The notes: generated by a model from the letters alone, not told the origin. DNA of 64,000 nucleotides from Sphingobacterium sp. SGR-19 (GCF_011043555.1 NZ_JAAKGS010000005.1:186001-250000), one strand, 5' to 3'. Shown: positions 1 to 9,558, numbered from the stretch's first letter. Program-made: numbers and translations.

Positions 1-146
1 TCAATAGTGGCACGAATAAATACGACCGCTTCTTTATCGTTTAATTTTTTAGACGCAACGCTCCATTTTACAGGGTTGTATATCTGGGCTATGGCACCTG
101 CCATGGTAAATAACACGGCAACAATTAGTAAACTTAATTTCTTCAT
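1..146 (-). CDS. dsbD: DsbD-type thiol:disulfide interchange protein, N-terminal fragment
   Basis: Only the first 48 codons lie in the window; the gene continues past base 1. The translation starts MKKLSLLIVAVLFTMAGAIA, a clear cleavable signal peptide, followed by a stretch matching the start of the N-terminal periplasmic domain of Bacteroidota DsbD/cytochrome c biogenesis-type reductases (a 'NPVKWS' segment, then 'KEAVVFIRATI'). These proteins pass electrons from cytoplasmic thioredoxin across the inner membrane to periplasmic thiol proteins. The start is the ATG at 146-144, downstream of a good promoter at 237-268. The family call rests on a short fragment; the membrane and thioredoxin domains cannot be checked here. 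Confidence 0.6.
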   Translation of the reverse strand, partial: MKKLSLLIVAVLFTMAGAIAQIYNPVKWSVASKKLNDKEAVVFIRATI

Positions 147-236
147 TCTAATAAATTGTTTTTATGAATACTTTCCTTGATATCAGACTATTCCGATCTT
201 GCAAGGTTTAATCTAACCTGACAGAGAAAATATATT

Positions 237-268
237 CAAATTTAGGGAGCATATAAGCGATATACAAG
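237..268 (-). promoter_or_regulatory. Bacteroidota-type promoter for the dsbD-like gene
   Basis: On the minus strand the -7 box TAAATTTG (237-244) fits the TAnnTTTG consensus exactly. It is preceded by CTTG (265-268) with a 20-base spacer. It lies in the 151-base gap between birA and the dsbD-like gene, about 90 bases upstream of the start codon. Confidence 0.5.
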
Positions 269-297
269 TAAATTTTGTAACTGACTATTCGCTAAGC

Positions 298-1092
298 TTA
301 TAGCTTAAAGCTGATCTCCTTGAGATCAAATAATCGCACTCGTTCGTTAATTAATACTTTTAATTTGCCATCGCTTTCCAAGCCTTGAATAATACCTAAA
401 CAGGTTTCCCCTTCAATTTCGTAATGCGCGGGAATCCCTTTTCTAAACAGGCATTCATTATAGGCATCCAGAAGCCGCTGTGTATCCTGTAAATCAATAC
501 TTTCATAGCATGCCATTATCGTTGAAAGAAGAGACAGCGCGTAATACTCAAGGGATTGCGCTGATGCTTTCGGGTTTTCGATATAAAGCGAAGTTGCTTT
601 GTCTTGTATTGCTATAGGGAAGGTTTCTTGTTTTATATTGATACCGATACCAATCACGCTGGAACGAATATGAGAACCCGATAGTTGGTTTTCGATCAAT
701 ACGCCGCCTAACTTCTTACCATTGACAAAGATATCATTAGGCCATTTGATCTGTACATTAGGAAGTAGTGTCGATGCCCATCGTTGGATGCCTAAACAAA
801 TTAACATATTTAAATTAAACGATTGCTGTATGAAGAAGTCTTTTGGATATAGGGCAAAGCTGATGGCTAGCGTTTCGGAAGGCTGGCTAAGCCAAGAATT
901 TCCCCGTTGACCTCTCCCCTTTACTTGATGTGTTGCCATAATGGCAGTTGCCTCGGGAAGTGGCGTAATATTTGACAAAAGTTCTTTCAAATAATCGTTG
1001 GTAGACGTTACCTCTTCTAATACAATTAAATTTTGTCTAAGGTAAAGTCGGGAAAATGTATTATTTTGCAAGGGAAAAATATTTAAAGACAT
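298..1092 (-). CDS. birA: biotin--[acetyl-CoA-carboxylase] ligase
   Basis: Activates biotin with ATP and attaches it to the lysine of the biotin carboxyl carrier protein (acetyl-CoA carboxylase and related enzymes) in the cytoplasm. The 264-residue protein has the adenylate-binding loop GRGQRG at residues 59-64, the KWPND motif at 116-120 and GKKLGGVLIE at 125-134, all hallmarks of the BPL/LplA catalytic domain. There is no N-terminal winged helix, so this is a monofunctional class I enzyme rather than a repressor. The gene is divergent from rsfS, 28 bases away, and a TAGTTTTG -7 box for it sits at 1103-1110 on the minus strand. birA facing rsfS-ftsH is a usual arrangement in Sphingobacteria. 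Confidence 0.95.
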   Translation of the reverse strand: MSLNIFPLQNNTFSRLYLRQNLIVLEEVTSTNDYLKELLSNITPLPEATAIMATHQVKGRGQRGNSWLSQPSETLAISFALYPKDFFIQQSFNLNMLICLGIQRWASTLLPNVQIKWPNDIFVNGKKLGGVLIENQLSGSHIRSSVIGIGINIKQETFPIAIQDKATSLYIENPKASAQSLEYYALSLLSTIMACYESIDLQDTQRLLDAYNECLFRKGIPAHYEIEGETCLGIIQGLESDGKLKVLINERVRLFDLKEISFKL

Positions 1093-1120
1093 AGATATCG
1101 CTCAAAACTAACATTTTTTA

Positions 1121-1495
1121 ATGAATAAAGATACAAAAAAGGATTTGTCGGGTAGGCTTGCAGAAGTGGTAGTACACGGCATGCAAGAGAAAAAAGGCAA
1201 TGATATAGTGCGGATGGATATGCGGAACGTGAATGCTACCTTATCCGATTATTTCGTTATCTGTCATGCGGATTCTGCAACACAAATTAATGCTATCGCG
1301 AAGAGTATAGAAGAAGAGGTTTATAAAGCCTTTGAGCAGGAGCCGTGGCGGAAAGAAGGGCATAACAATGGAGAGTGGATCCTATTGGATTTTGTAGATG
1401 TCGTTGTTCACATCTTCAAAACGGAAAAAAGAAGCCATTATGGCATAGAGGATTTGTGGGGTGACGCTCAGGTTGAGACGTACCGAAGCGCGTAA
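1121..1495 (+). CDS. rsfS: ribosome silencing factor RsfS
   Basis: RsfS binds uL14 on the 50S subunit and blocks joining with 30S when nutrients are scarce. The 124-residue protein spans the whole RsfS/Iojap domain: the 'LSDYFVICHADS' segment in the first half, a conserved W-x-LLDF-x-D-VVVHIF block, and the C-terminal R-x-x-Y-x-x-E-x-LW motif. Length is normal for the family. It starts 28 bases from the divergent birA and ends 40 bases before ftsH, so rsfS and ftsH are probably co-transcribed. Confidence 0.95.
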   Translation: MNKDTKKDLSGRLAEVVVHGMQEKKGNDIVRMDMRNVNATLSDYFVICHADSATQINAIAKSIEEEVYKAFEQEPWRKEGHNNGEWILLDFVDVVVHIFKTEKRSHYGIEDLWGDAQVETYRSA

Positions 1496-1535
1496 AAGTT
1501 TAGAAAGTAAGAGAAATAAGATATAATAGATTGTA

Positions 1536-3590
1536 ATGAAGAAAATTCCAAGTAAAAAAGTAACTCCTGTTCCACCCAAATTTAATATGATGTGGTTGTG
1601 GATATTGATTATCCTCGGGTTCTTTGGACTGCAGTACTTTTTTAGTAGCGATAAAACCGAAGAAATTACCTATTCAAAGTTTGAGAAGGAAATATTGCTG
1701 CCAGGCGATGTTGAAAAGCTTGTCGCTTTTAAAAGCAATGATTTGGTGGAGGTTGAGGTGTACATAAAAAAAGATAAACTTAAAGAAGATAAGTATAAAG
1801 ATGTAGCACCTAGTCCGAATGCGCTGTTGTTGTCTCCTGACGTAGGACCTCAATATACGTTTACGGAACCTTCTGCAGAGATTTTGAGCGAGAAGTTGAA
1901 AAATTCACAGACGGAATTGCCTGAGGGACAAACACGTATAGAGCCCCTTTACGAAAACAGATCCAACCCATGGGCGGGTTGGTTTATATCGTTCATGCTT
2001 CCGTTATTAATTATCGTGGCAATATGGATGTTGCTGATGCGCCGTATGGGCGGAGGCGCTGGTACTGGTGGAGGTGCGATTTTCAACATCGGAAAATCTA
2101 AAGCCCAGCTCTTTGATAAGGAATCCCAGATCAACATCACGTTTAATGATGTGGCTGGATTGGAAGAGGCAAAAACAGAGGTCATGGAAATTGTGGATTT
2201 TCTGAAAAATCCAAAAAAATATACGGATTTAGGGGGTAAAATTCCGAAGGGTGCCTTACTTGTAGGGCCTCCGGGTACGGGTAAAACATTATTAGCAAAG
2301 GCGGTGGCCGGAGAGGCTCAAGTGCCTTTCTTCTCTTTGTCGGGATCAGATTTCGTAGAAATGTTCGTGGGGGTCGGTGCTTCCCGTGTACGGGATTTGT
2401 TCAAACAGGCTAAAGAAAAAGCACCTTGTATCATATTTATCGACGAAATCGACGCGATTGGACGAGCACGTGGTAAAAACTCCGTTATGGGAGGGAATGA
2501 CGAGCGTGAAAATACATTGAACCAATTATTGGTTGAGATGGATGGTTTTGGTACTAATTTAGGCGTTATCCTTTTGGCGGCGACCAACCGCTTAGATGTA
2601 TTGGATCAGGCATTGTTGCGTCCGGGACGATTTGATAGACAAATTTCTATCGATAAACCAGATTTGATTGGACGTGAGCAAATATTTAATGTACACTTAA
2701 AGCCGTTGAAACTATCGGAGGAAGTGGACGCAAAAAAACTTTCGGCGCAAACACCGGGTTTTGCGGGAGCAGAGATTGCTAACGTGTGTAATGAAGCAGC
2801 ATTGATTGCGGCGCGGAAAAATAAAGCCTCTATTTCTATGCAGGATTTCCAAGATGCGATCGATAGGGTCATTGGAGGACTTGAAAAGAAAAACAAAATT
2901 ATCTCTCCTGAAGAGAAGAAGATTGTGGCTTATCATGAAGCCGGTCATGCTATTACTGGCTGGTTCTTGGAGTTTGCGGATCCGCTGGTTAAGGTTTCCA
3001 TTGTACCGCGTGGTGTGGCGGCGCTGGGTTATGCGCAGTATTTGCCGAAAGAACAGTTTCTATATACTACAGAACAATTGTTGGATAGCATGTGTATGAC
3101 GATGGGAGGACGTGTTGCGGAAGATATCACGTTCGGTCGTATCAGTACCGGTGCACAAAATGACCTGGAGCGAATCACAAAACTAGCTTATGCCATGACT
3201 GCTGTATATGGCATGAATGATAAAGTGGGTAATGTATCTTTCCGTGATAGTTCGGGAGAAACACAGTTCCACAAACCTTATTCTGATCAAACAGCAGAGT
3301 TAATCGACCAAGAAGTGAGGAACTTGATTTCCGCGGTATATGAACGAACCAAACAGCTTTTATTGGATAAACAAGATGGTCTTGTCAAAATCGCGGAGAA
3401 GCTGTTGGAGAAAGAAATTCTATTTCAAAGTGATTTAGAGCAAATTTTAGGGAAACGTCCGTTTGAGAACCGCACGACGTATGACGAGTTCGTAAACGGT
3501 GGAGTTGACGGAGGTGGTGTTCCACAAACTGATTTGCCGTTGGATCTTCCCCAGGATAGTAATAACAACGATACAAAGTCAGAAGAGTAG
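1536..3590 (+). CDS. ftsH: ATP-dependent zinc metalloprotease FtsH
   Basis: Membrane-anchored AAA+ protease that degrades misfolded membrane proteins and short-lived regulators. The 684-residue protein has a first membrane helix at about 18-37, a periplasmic region, and a second helix at about 147-168. The AAA module follows with Walker A GPPGTGKT at about 244-251 and Walker B FIDEID near 301. The M41 peptidase domain has the zinc site HEAGH at 467-471 and the third ligand Asp543. All key residues are intact. The C-terminal tail is acidic and low-complexity, as is common in the family. It sits between rsfS and a LUD-domain gene on the same strand. Confidence 0.97.
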   Translation: MKKIPSKKVTPVPPKFNMMWLWILIILGFFGLQYFFSSDKTEEITYSKFEKEILLPGDVEKLVAFKSNDLVEVEVYIKKDKLKEDKYKDVAPSPNALLLSPDVGPQYTFTEPSAEILSEKLKNSQTELPEGQTRIEPLYENRSNPWAGWFISFMLPLLIIVAIWMLLMRRMGGGAGTGGGAIFNIGKSKAQLFDKESQINITFNDVAGLEEAKTEVMEIVDFLKNPKKYTDLGGKIPKGALLVGPPGTGKTLLAKAVAGEAQVPFFSLSGSDFVEMFVGVGASRVRDLFKQAKEKAPCIIFIDEIDAIGRARGKNSVMGGNDERENTLNQLLVEMDGFGTNLGVILLAATNRLDVLDQALLRPGRFDRQISIDKPDLIGREQIFNVHLKPLKLSEEVDAKKLSAQTPGFAGAEIANVCNEAALIAARKNKASISMQDFQDAIDRVIGGLEKKNKIISPEEKKIVAYHEAGHAITGWFLEFADPLVKVSIVPRGVAALGYAQYLPKEQFLYTTEQLLDSMCMTMGGRVAEDITFGRISTGAQNDLERITKLAYAMTAVYGMNDKVGNVSFRDSSGETQFHKPYSDQTAELIDQEVRNLISAVYERTKQLLLDKQDGLVKIAEKLLEKEILFQSDLEQILGKRPFENRTTYDEFVNGGVDGGGVPQTDLPLDLPQDSNNNDTKSEE

Positions 3591-3607
3591 GGCGGCGGGT
3601 TACGTAC

Positions 3608-4255
3608 ATGAACATTCGAAATACGACTGCTAAAGAGCGGATGCTAAAAAAAATTCGTCAAGCTTTGTTACAAAAGCGTGAGAATCCACATGCTGACTTT
3701 GAAGATTCTCCACTTTATAAAGATGAGGAAGAGCCTTTGGATGTCACCTTTGCACGGGAATTTACGCAAGTTGCAGGTAATTTTGTGTATTGCGATGGTG
3801 AGATCTCGCTGATTGAAAACCTGATACTTTTAGCGGAGAAACTGGAAATAAAAAAGATTTTGGCCTGGGAGCTTGAAATACAGAACCTTTTGGGACAATA
3901 CGGCTTTCCAATTTATACAAACGATCAACAGCTTGAAGCTGCAGATGCAGGAATTACAACATGTGAAGCTCTGATTGCGCGCAACGGCAGTATCATGTTG
4001 AGTAACGGAAATGAGGCTGGCCGCCGGCTGAGTATCTATCCGCCTATTCACATTGTCGTTGCCAAAACCTCTCAATTGGTTATGGATATTAAACATGGGT
4101 TACAGCGCGTGAAAGAAAAATATGCCGATAGGCTACCTTCCGTGATTTCGACAATTACTGGACCCAGCCGGACAGCAGACATGGAGAAAATGTTGGTGTT
4201 AGGTGCGCATGGTCCGAAAGAACTATACGTCTTTTTGATAGAAGACAGATTTTAA
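3608..4255 (+). CDS. LUD-domain protein (LutC/YkgG-like)
   Basis: 215-residue cytoplasmic protein with the LUD fold shared by LutC/YkgG. The visible signature is an 'ITTCEALIARNGSIML' segment in the middle and 'PSVISTITGPSRTADMEKMLVLGAHGP' broken over the C-terminal third, the usual LUD end block (S-x-TGPS-x-T-ADIE). In Bacillus, LutC works with LutA and LutB in L-lactate oxidation, but neither is next to this gene. In Bacteroidota a lone LUD gene downstream of ftsH is common and its job is unproven. It starts 17 bases after the ftsH stop and ends 12 bases before the rhomboid gene, so it is part of the same transcription unit. Confidence 0.85.
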   Translation: MNIRNTTAKERMLKKIRQALLQKRENPHADFEDSPLYKDEEEPLDVTFAREFTQVAGNFVYCDGEISLIENLILLAEKLEIKKILAWELEIQNLLGQYGFPIYTNDQQLEAADAGITTCEALIARNGSIMLSNGNEAGRRLSIYPPIHIVVAKTSQLVMDIKHGLQRVKEKYADRLPSVISTITGPSRTADMEKMLVLGAHGPKELYVFLIEDRF

Positions 4256-4267
4256 TCTACAGACTTT

Positions 4268-4897
4268 ATGTTATACTACCTTTATGCCACTCCTGTTGCC
4301 TCCGTCATTTTTGCATTGACAATAGGATTGAGTTTATATGTTTTTTCTAATCCACAATGGTATACGAAATTGATGCTACATCCGTATACATTGCATAGAG
4401 ACAAGTCAAAATGGTACATGCTTTTTACGAGCGGCTTGATCCATAAAGACTGGATGCATCTTATTTTTAATATGATGACGTTCTATTATTTTGGATTCGG
4501 TCTCGAAAATATGTTTGTTCAGTTCAGTGGCGCGCTGGGTCACGTGCTTTTTGCGGGGCTGTACGTTGTTAGTTTAATTCTTAGCGATATACCCACGTTG
4601 ATCCGGCAGAAAAATAATCCGGGTTATTATAGTTTAGGTGCATCGGGTGCTATTTGTGCCGTACTCTTTAGTTTTATCATGTTTCAGCCGAAGGCTATGC
4701 TTGGGCTATTTATGGTTATCCCGATACCGGCTTATTTGTTTGCGTTCCTTTTTTTAGGGTATTGTATCTGGGCTTCTAAAAAGGCGTACGATAATATCAA
4801 TCATGATGCCCATTTATTTGGTGCGCTTGCGGGAATAGGGCTGACGATATTGCTTTACCCTTGGTCCATTAGCCATCTTATCAGTCAGTTTTTTTAG
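4268..4897 (+). CDS. rhomboid-family intramembrane serine protease
   Basis: Polytopic membrane protein of 209 residues with about six helices. Catalytic features are visible: the GASGA motif with nucleophile Ser126, and a late helix with His182 in HLFGALAG. A preceding 'HLIFNMMTFYYFG' segment matches the conserved H-x-x-x-N region of rhomboids that shapes the active site. It is therefore likely an active protease that cuts within or next to membrane segments; the substrate is unknown. It closes the birA-side operon and converges with the comM-like gene 6 bases away. Confidence 0.9.
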   Translation: MLYYLYATPVASVIFALTIGLSLYVFSNPQWYTKLMLHPYTLHRDKSKWYMLFTSGLIHKDWMHLIFNMMTFYYFGFGLENMFVQFSGALGHVLFAGLYVVSLILSDIPTLIRQKNNPGYYSLGASGAICAVLFSFIMFQPKAMLGLFMVIPIPAYLFAFLFLGYCIWASKKAYDNINHDAHLFGALAGIGLTILLYPWSISHLISQFF

Positions 4898-4903
4898 ACC
4901 TCG

Positions 4904-6442
4904 TTACCCTGCCCAGTTTTCTCGATCTAAACTTCTAAAGTGGATAGCTTCTGCCAGATGTTGGGTTTCAATTTCTTCTGAGCCGTCCATGTCGGCTATG
5001 GTACGTGCTACTTTTAATATGCGGTCGTACGCTCGTGCTGAAAGCCCAAGCCGTTCCATTGCGGATCGTAACAGCTGCTGACCCGAACGACTAACGTGGC
5101 ATATTTGACGTACGGTGGGCGTATTCATTTGCGCGTTATTGTGTATATTCAAGAAGTTGGCGAAACGTTTCGCTTGAATTGTACGCGCTCGTATAACTCT
5201 TTCCCGGATAATTTCGCTTTTTTCGGCACTTTTCACACTGGAGAGTTCATTAAAGTTGACAGGCGTTACTTCGACGTGTAAATCTATACGATCCAATAGT
5301 GGACCTGATATCCTGCTAAGGTAGCGGTGTACAACAGTACTTCCACAGATACACTCTTTTTCAGGATGGTTATAATATCCGCACGGACAGGGATTCATCG
5401 CAGCAATCAGCATAAAGCTCGCCGGGTAATCAACCGAGAACTTAGCACGTGAAATCGTAATACTTCGAGATTCCAATGGCTGACGCATGACTTCTAGGAC
5501 GGATCTTTTGAATTCTGGAAGCTCGTCCAAAAACAGTACGCCATGATGAGCGAGTGAAATCTCCCCAGGTTGTGGAGAGGAACCACCGCCAACGAGAGCG
5601 ACATCAGACGTCGTATGGTGTGGGGCTCGGAATGGACGAACTGTCATGAGCGAAGACAGCGCGTTAAGTTGCCCCGCGACAGAATGGATCTTGGTGGTTT
5701 CAAGCGATTCTTCTAAATGAAGTGGAGGGAGAATGGTTGGAAGGCGTTTGGCAAGCATCGTTTTACCTGCTCCGGGTGGACCGATTAGAATGACATTATG
5801 CCCGCCCGCTGCGGCGATTTCTAAGGCCCTTTTTATATTCTCCTGTCCTTTTACATCAGCAAAATCGACATCATAATTATTTATATGATGTAGAAATTCA
5901 TGTTCAATATTGATTTGGATTTGTTGCAGTTGATGTATGCCGTTAAAAAACGGGATAACATCCTTTAAACTCTTTGCCGCCAAGACCTCTAGGCCTTGAA
6001 CGGCTGCCGCTTCCCGGGCATTCGCAAGAGGTAGGATGATACCTTTGAAACCATCTTGTTTGGCTTGTAGGGCGATGGGTAAAGCGCCTTTAATCGGCTG
6101 GATGTCGCCATCCAAAGATAACTCGCCCAACACCAAGTATTCTCCAAGTGAGGCCTCACGCAACTGTCCTGAAGCCGCCAATACGCCTATTGCTATCGAT
6201 AAATCGTAGGAAGACCCTCCTTTGCGGATATTAGCTGGAGCCAAATTGACAACGATTTTCTGCCGAGGCATACGATATCCGACGGCTGTGATAGCGCTTT
6301 CAATGCGATGCAAACTTTCCTTGATGGCGTTATCTGGTAGTCCGACAATATGATAATGGATACCAGGACAAACAAGTATTTCCACCGTAACGGTAGTTGC
6401 ATTTATGCCATGCACAGCACTGCTGAAGGTTTTGACGAGCAT
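4904..6442 (-). CDS. comM: YifB/ComM-family magnesium-chelatase-like AAA+ ATPase
   Basis: 512-residue protein of the YifB/ComM family. The N-terminal third is the ChlI-type Lon-protease-like fold ('GLPDNAIKESLHRIESA' and 'KIVVNLAPANIRKGG'). The AAA+ domain follows, with Walker A GPPGAGKT at 221-228, a Walker B LFLDELPEF, and a four-cysteine insert (NPCPCGYYNH...CICG) typical of the family. The C-terminal helical domain is complete. In naturally transformable bacteria ComM is a hexameric helicase promoting branch migration of integrated DNA; elsewhere the role is inferred. It stands alone on the minus strand, with a 217-base gap before ytxH. Confidence 0.92.
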   Translation of the reverse strand: MLVKTFSSAVHGINATTVTVEILVCPGIHYHIVGLPDNAIKESLHRIESAITAVGYRMPRQKIVVNLAPANIRKGGSSYDLSIAIGVLAASGQLREASLGEYLVLGELSLDGDIQPIKGALPIALQAKQDGFKGIILPLANAREAAAVQGLEVLAAKSLKDVIPFFNGIHQLQQIQINIEHEFLHHINNYDVDFADVKGQENIKRALEIAAAGGHNVILIGPPGAGKTMLAKRLPTILPPLHLEESLETTKIHSVAGQLNALSSLMTVRPFRAPHHTTSDVALVGGGSSPQPGEISLAHHGVLFLDELPEFKRSVLEVMRQPLESRSITISRAKFSVDYPASFMLIAAMNPCPCGYYNHPEKECICGSTVVHRYLSRISGPLLDRIDLHVEVTPVNFNELSSVKSAEKSEIIRERVIRARTIQAKRFANFLNIHNNAQMNTPTVRQICHVSRSGQQLLRSAMERLGLSARAYDRILKVARTIADMDGSEEIETQHLAEAIHFRSLDRENWAG

Positions 6443-6659
6443 AGTTATCTGTTAAAATGGTTGCTTAAAGATAGATAAAAAAATGCAAAAGCAAAAGAAC
6501 AGTCGGAGATATGTTACTTTTTAGCAAGATTTTTGTTTTCTCTTATGGCTTGAAGCTGAAGCTCGAAATACTTTTGTATTTTTAAAACGATTACGAAGGT
6601 TATTTGTTAAGTCTATAACTTAATTAATCTTCAATTTGATGAAATGGAGAATTACTTAA

Positions 6660-6941
6660 ATGACAAAAAATATGAATGAGAACAGTAAAATAGTAACTGC
6701 ATTATTAGCAGGGTTAGCAGCGGGAGCAGTCGTAGGACTATTGTTTGCTCCCGATAAAGGATCCGAAACGAGAGATAAGATAAATGAGTCATTGTCTGAT
6801 TTGGGTGATGCGATTAAAGAGCGCGCGGAGGAACAATTTGATCAACTTAGCGAACTCAAGGATAAGTTGGTCAGTTTGGTGAAGTCGAGGGCTTCCGAGA
6901 TGGAGGCTATCGTCGATGACGAGATAGTAGAACACGCTTAA
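6660..6941 (+). CDS. YtxH-domain small membrane protein
   Basis: 93 residues: one glycine/alanine-rich membrane helix (about 10-29, 'LLAGLAAGAVVGLLFAP') ending in the APDKG motif, then a charged amphipathic helix rich in E and K. This is the YtxH/gas-vesicle-like family, linked to envelope stress responses. An alternative start is the ATG four codons later. A possible -7 box TACTTTTG lies at 6569-6576. The gene heads a three-gene unit with a holin-like protein and a Lys-rich protein, which resembles the small-membrane-protein trios (ElaB/YqjD-like, YqjE-like, YqjK-like) of other bacteria. Confidence 0.85.
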   Translation: MTKNMNENSKIVTALLAGLAAGAVVGLLFAPDKGSETRDKINESLSDLGDAIKERAEEQFDQLSELKDKLVSLVKSRASEMEAIVDDEIVEHA

Positions 6942-6945
6942 TACC

Positions 6946-6983
6946 ATGCAATAGAGACACAGCATCTTGTGTCTCTATTGCAT
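6946..6983 (+). other. perfect 16-bp hairpin between ytxH and the holin-like gene
   Basis: Arms 6946-6961 and 6968-6983 are perfectly complementary (ATGCAATAGAGACACA and its reverse complement) around a 6-base loop. It begins four bases after the ytxH stop and ends 17 bases before the next start. No T-run follows on either strand, so it is not a textbook intrinsic terminator. It could be an mRNA-stabilising or processing hairpin that sets the ratio of the two products. Confidence 0.6.
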
Positions 6984-7000
6984 ACCAAAATAAACATTTG

Positions 7001-7420
7001 ATGGAAGAGGAAAAATTTTCACTTAGTGGTACCTTTCAGAAGGGTAAAGAATATGTCGATACGCAGATCAAACTGTTGCAATTGAAAGGACTAGCTAAAG
7101 GCTCACGGATAGCCGGCTCTCTGGTGCTGGATGTTGTTAAGATCATATTTACTTTATTCATCGTTTTCTTCTGGTCGTTGGCGTTAGGTTTTTATCTCAG
7201 CGAAGTGTTGGATAGCAATGCATTGGGATTTTTATTGACAGGAGTTATATTTTTTGTACTCGTATTGCTTATCCGTGCTTTTGAACCTGGATTGGAGAAG
7301 ATATTTATGAATATCACTATTCGTAAGGTTGCAGGCAAATGGCAGGGAGAGGAGGATGAAGATACGATAGAAGAGGAAATCAAATCAAGCGTAAATGAAG
7401 AATTCACCAAAAATAAATAA
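7001..7420 (+). CDS. phage-holin-family (Holin-X/YqjE-like) membrane protein
   Basis: 139 residues with two membrane helices (about 45-70 and 76-97) and charged ends; this matches the 'phage holin family' / putative Actinobacterial Holin-X group found on bacterial chromosomes. Despite the name there is no lysis context; such proteins accompany YtxH-like proteins and are thought to act at the membrane under stress. I chose the ATG at 7001; a TTG directly upstream is possible but less likely. The C-terminus is strongly acidic. The gene overlaps the next one by 26 bases, which suggests translational coupling. Confidence 0.75.
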   Translation: MEEEKFSLSGTFQKGKEYVDTQIKLLQLKGLAKGSRIAGSLVLDVVKIIFTLFIVFFWSLALGFYLSEVLDSNALGFLLTGVIFFVLVLLIRAFEPGLEKIFMNITIRKVAGKWQGEEDEDTIEEEIKSSVNEEFTKNK

Positions 7421-7919
7421 CTTAAGTGATTTACAAGCAGAGATTGCTCGGCTCAATCTGAGAAGGAAGGAACAAGAAGCCTATTTGACAGATCAATATG
7501 ATCTGTTGAAAGTTAAGGTGAATGCACCTGTTCGTTTTTTTCAGCAGCTCGCCGCTCAGGTGCCGGGTGTAGGCATGTTAAAGGGTCTTACATCAAGTGT
7601 CGGCAAAGCAATGCGAAGTAAAGACGCCGATTGGTTAACGAGGATCTTACAGTTGGGAGCGCCAATTGTGTTAAATTCCACTGTGCTAAAAAGAGCGGGC
7701 TGGTTAAAAAAAGCAATGGTTTTATTGGCGTCGGAAACGGCCATAGGGCAGGTTAATCAGGAGAAGATAAGTGGATTGTTAAATAAAGTTACTTCCTTTC
7801 TAAAGCCTAAAAAGAAGAAAAAGAAGAAAAAGCCAGAAGAAGACACGATAGAAAAAATAGCAGTCATGGAGCAACAAGCTGCTATTCTAGAAGACGAACG
7901 TTTTACGGATAAAATTTAA
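7395..7919 (+). CDS. hypothetical protein with a poly-lysine stretch
   Basis: 174 residues, not recognised. The N-terminus is a coiled-coil-like segment ('[20 protein letters not shown]'). The middle has '[17 protein letters not shown]' and a weakly hydrophobic stretch near '[23 protein letters not shown]'. Then comes a run of eight lysines (KKKKKKKK) around residue 140, followed by an acidic end. By position it may be the third member of a YtxH/holin-like envelope trio (compare YqjK), but no domain hit can be claimed. It overlaps the upstream gene by 26 bases and the convergent fcl gene by 4 bases. Confidence 0.7.
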   Translation: MKNSPKINNLSDLQAEIARLNLRRKEQEAYLTDQYDLLKVKVNAPVRFFQQLAAQVPGVGMLKGLTSSVGKAMRSKDADWLTRILQLGAPIVLNSTVLKRAGWLKKAMVLLASETAIGQVNQEKISGLLNKVTSFLKPKKKKKKKKPEEDTIEKIAVMEQQAAILEDERFTDKI

Positions 7920-8851
7920 TTGCTAGCTTTCTTTTTTTGAAAATCTTCATAAGCTAAGGCTATTCCCGCGCGTAAGGATGTCTTGTGTCGCCATCCTAGT
8001 GTATTTAATTTGCTGACATCCATTAATTTGCGAGGAGTACCATCGGGTTTGCTTGTATCGAATCGGAGTTCGCCATTGTATCCTACAATTTCGCGCACGA
8101 GATAAGCAAGATCGCGGATGCTTATATCCTCACCTACGCCGACATTAATAAATTGTTCCTCATCGTAGTGTTGCATTAGAAAAACGCAGGCCTCACCTAA
8201 GTCGTCTGCATATAGAAATTCCCGAAGTGGTGAACCAGTCCCCCAGATACTCACCTCGCTCAATCCTGCTATCTTCGCCTCGTGGAAACGGCGGATTAGA
8301 GCGGGTAATACATGAGAGTTTTGGGGATGATAGTTGTCATTAATGCCATATAGATTAGTAGGCATTGCCGAGATGAAATTGCACCCATATTGCGAGCGAT
8401 ATGCTTCGCACATTTTAATTCCAGCGATCTTTGCAATAGCATAAGGCTCGTTGGTAGGTTCCAATGTGCCAGTCAATAAATAATCCTCTTGGAGAGGCTG
8501 TGGCGCAAGTTTCGGATAAATACAGCTAGAGCCTAAGAACAACAGTTTTTTGACCTTCTGAACATAAGCTTGATGAATCACATTTGTTTGGATCATGAGA
8601 TTCTCGTAAAGAAAATCGGCGCGATAGGTGTTGTTTGCAATAATACCACCGACCTTTGCAGCCGCCAGAAATACGTATTCCGGTTGTTCTTCAGCGAAAA
8701 AATCTGCGACCTCAGATTGATTGCGTAAATCAAGCTCCTTTGAGGTGCGTTTGACAAGGCGATGGTACCCTTCTTTTTCTAATGCTCTGACAATCGCCGA
8801 TCCCACCATTCCGCGATGACCTGCAACAAATATTTTAGCTTCTTTTTCCAC
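7916..8851 (-). CDS. fcl: GDP-L-fucose synthase
   Basis: Converts GDP-4-keto-6-deoxy-D-mannose to GDP-L-fucose (epimerisation and NADPH reduction), a sugar donor for surface glycans. The 311-residue extended SDR protein has the Rossmann motif GHRGMVGSA at 11-19, the catalytic serine region GSSC near 108-110, and Tyr137/Lys141 in YAIAK. The segment '[16 protein letters not shown]' is typical of Fcl/WcaG rather than other SDR epimerases. The partner GDP-mannose dehydratase (gmd) is not in the window. A -7 box TATATTTG for it lies on the minus strand at 8871-8878, interleaved with the trmB promoter. Confidence 0.93.
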   Translation of the reverse strand: MEKEAKIFVAGHRGMVGSAIVRALEKEGYHRLVKRTSKELDLRNQSEVADFFAEEQPEYVFLAAAKVGGIIANNTYRADFLYENLMIQTNVIHQAYVQKVKKLLFLGSSCIYPKLAPQPLQEDYLLTGTLEPTNEPYAIAKIAGIKMCEAYRSQYGCNFISAMPTNLYGINDNYHPQNSHVLPALIRRFHEAKIAGLSEVSIWGTGSPLREFLYADDLGEACVFLMQHYDEEQFINVGVGEDISIRDLAYLVREIVGYNGELRFDTSKPDGTPRKLMDVSKLNTLGWRHKTSLRAGIALAYEDFQKKKASN

Positions 8852-8860
8852 GTTAAACTA

Positions 8861-8890
8861 TTGATTCCTGCAAATATAAGATTATTTTTG
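8861..8890 (+). promoter_or_regulatory. trmB promoter, overlapping the divergent fcl promoter
   Basis: TTG (8861-8863), a 19-base spacer and TATTTTTG (8883-8890) fit the Bacteroidota promoter well, about 17 bases before the trmB start. The minus-strand box TATATTTG (8871-8878) for fcl sits inside the spacer, so the two divergent promoters overlap and may compete. Confidence 0.55.
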
Positions 8891-8907
8891 CGGACAAATT
8901 TTTTAGA

Positions 8908-9555
8908 ATGGGTAAAGATAAGTTACGGAAATTTGCTGAAGTAGCTACCTTTAAAAATGTAGTTCAGTTAGACGCAGGGAAAGATTATAAAGGCGAATGG
9001 GCGTCTTCATTCTTTGGAAATAATAATCCTATTGTATTGGAGCTTGCTTGTGGTAAGGGAGAATATACGGTCAACTTGGCGAAAATGTTTCCCCATACCA
9101 ATTTTATAGGTGTCGATTATAAAGGTAATCGGATATGGAGAGGAGCAAAGACTGCTTTGGAAGAGGGAGTTGACAACGTGGGATTCCTACGTATTCAGAT
9201 TGAAACCATATTGGAGCATTTCGCAGAAAATGAAATAGCGGAGATTTGGATTACTTTTCCGGATCCTCAACCACAAGAGAGCCGAGAGAAAAAAAGGCTA
9301 ACTAACCCCAAGTTTCTAGAAAAATATAAAACAATTCTGAAGGATAACGGTATCATGCATCTAAAAACAGATAACGATGGCTTCTATGCCTATACCTTGG
9401 AACAGATTGCACTCTTGAAGTTTCCGAAAATCAAAGAAACTACCGATTTGTATTACTCTGATCTAGTGGACGATGTACTTTCCATCAAAACGTATTATGA
9501 GCGAAAGTACCTTGCAGACAATAAAAATATCAATTACGTACAGTGGCGGTTTTAA
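8908..9555 (+). CDS. trmB: tRNA (guanine-N7)-methyltransferase
   Basis: Methylates G46 in the variable loop of tRNAs using S-adenosylmethionine. The 215-residue protein has the SAM-binding motif LELACGKGEYT at about 46-56 and the TrmB signature I-x-FPDPQ near 120, followed by K-x-R-L-x-x-P and a late 'LKTDNDGFY'. Length and motif order are normal. It is followed 4 bases later by the convergent RDD gene. Confidence 0.95.
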   Translation: MGKDKLRKFAEVATFKNVVQLDAGKDYKGEWASSFFGNNNPIVLELACGKGEYTVNLAKMFPHTNFIGVDYKGNRIWRGAKTALEEGVDNVGFLRIQIETILEHFAENEIAEIWITFPDPQPQESREKKRLTNPKFLEKYKTILKDNGIMHLKTDNDGFYAYTLEQIALLKFPKIKETTDLYYSDLVDDVLSIKTYYERKYLADNKNINYVQWRF

Positions 9556-9558
9556 GTG

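Noticed and set aside
3608..4255. Link between the LUD (LutC-like) gene and D-lactate released by MurQ
   Set aside because: The two are almost 50 kb apart, LutA and LutB are missing, and the LUD gene belongs to the ftsH unit.
7001..7420. Prophage or lysis cassette suggested by the holin-like name
   Set aside because: No endolysin, integrase, capsid or tail genes nearby; the YtxH partner indicates a chromosomal envelope-stress operon.
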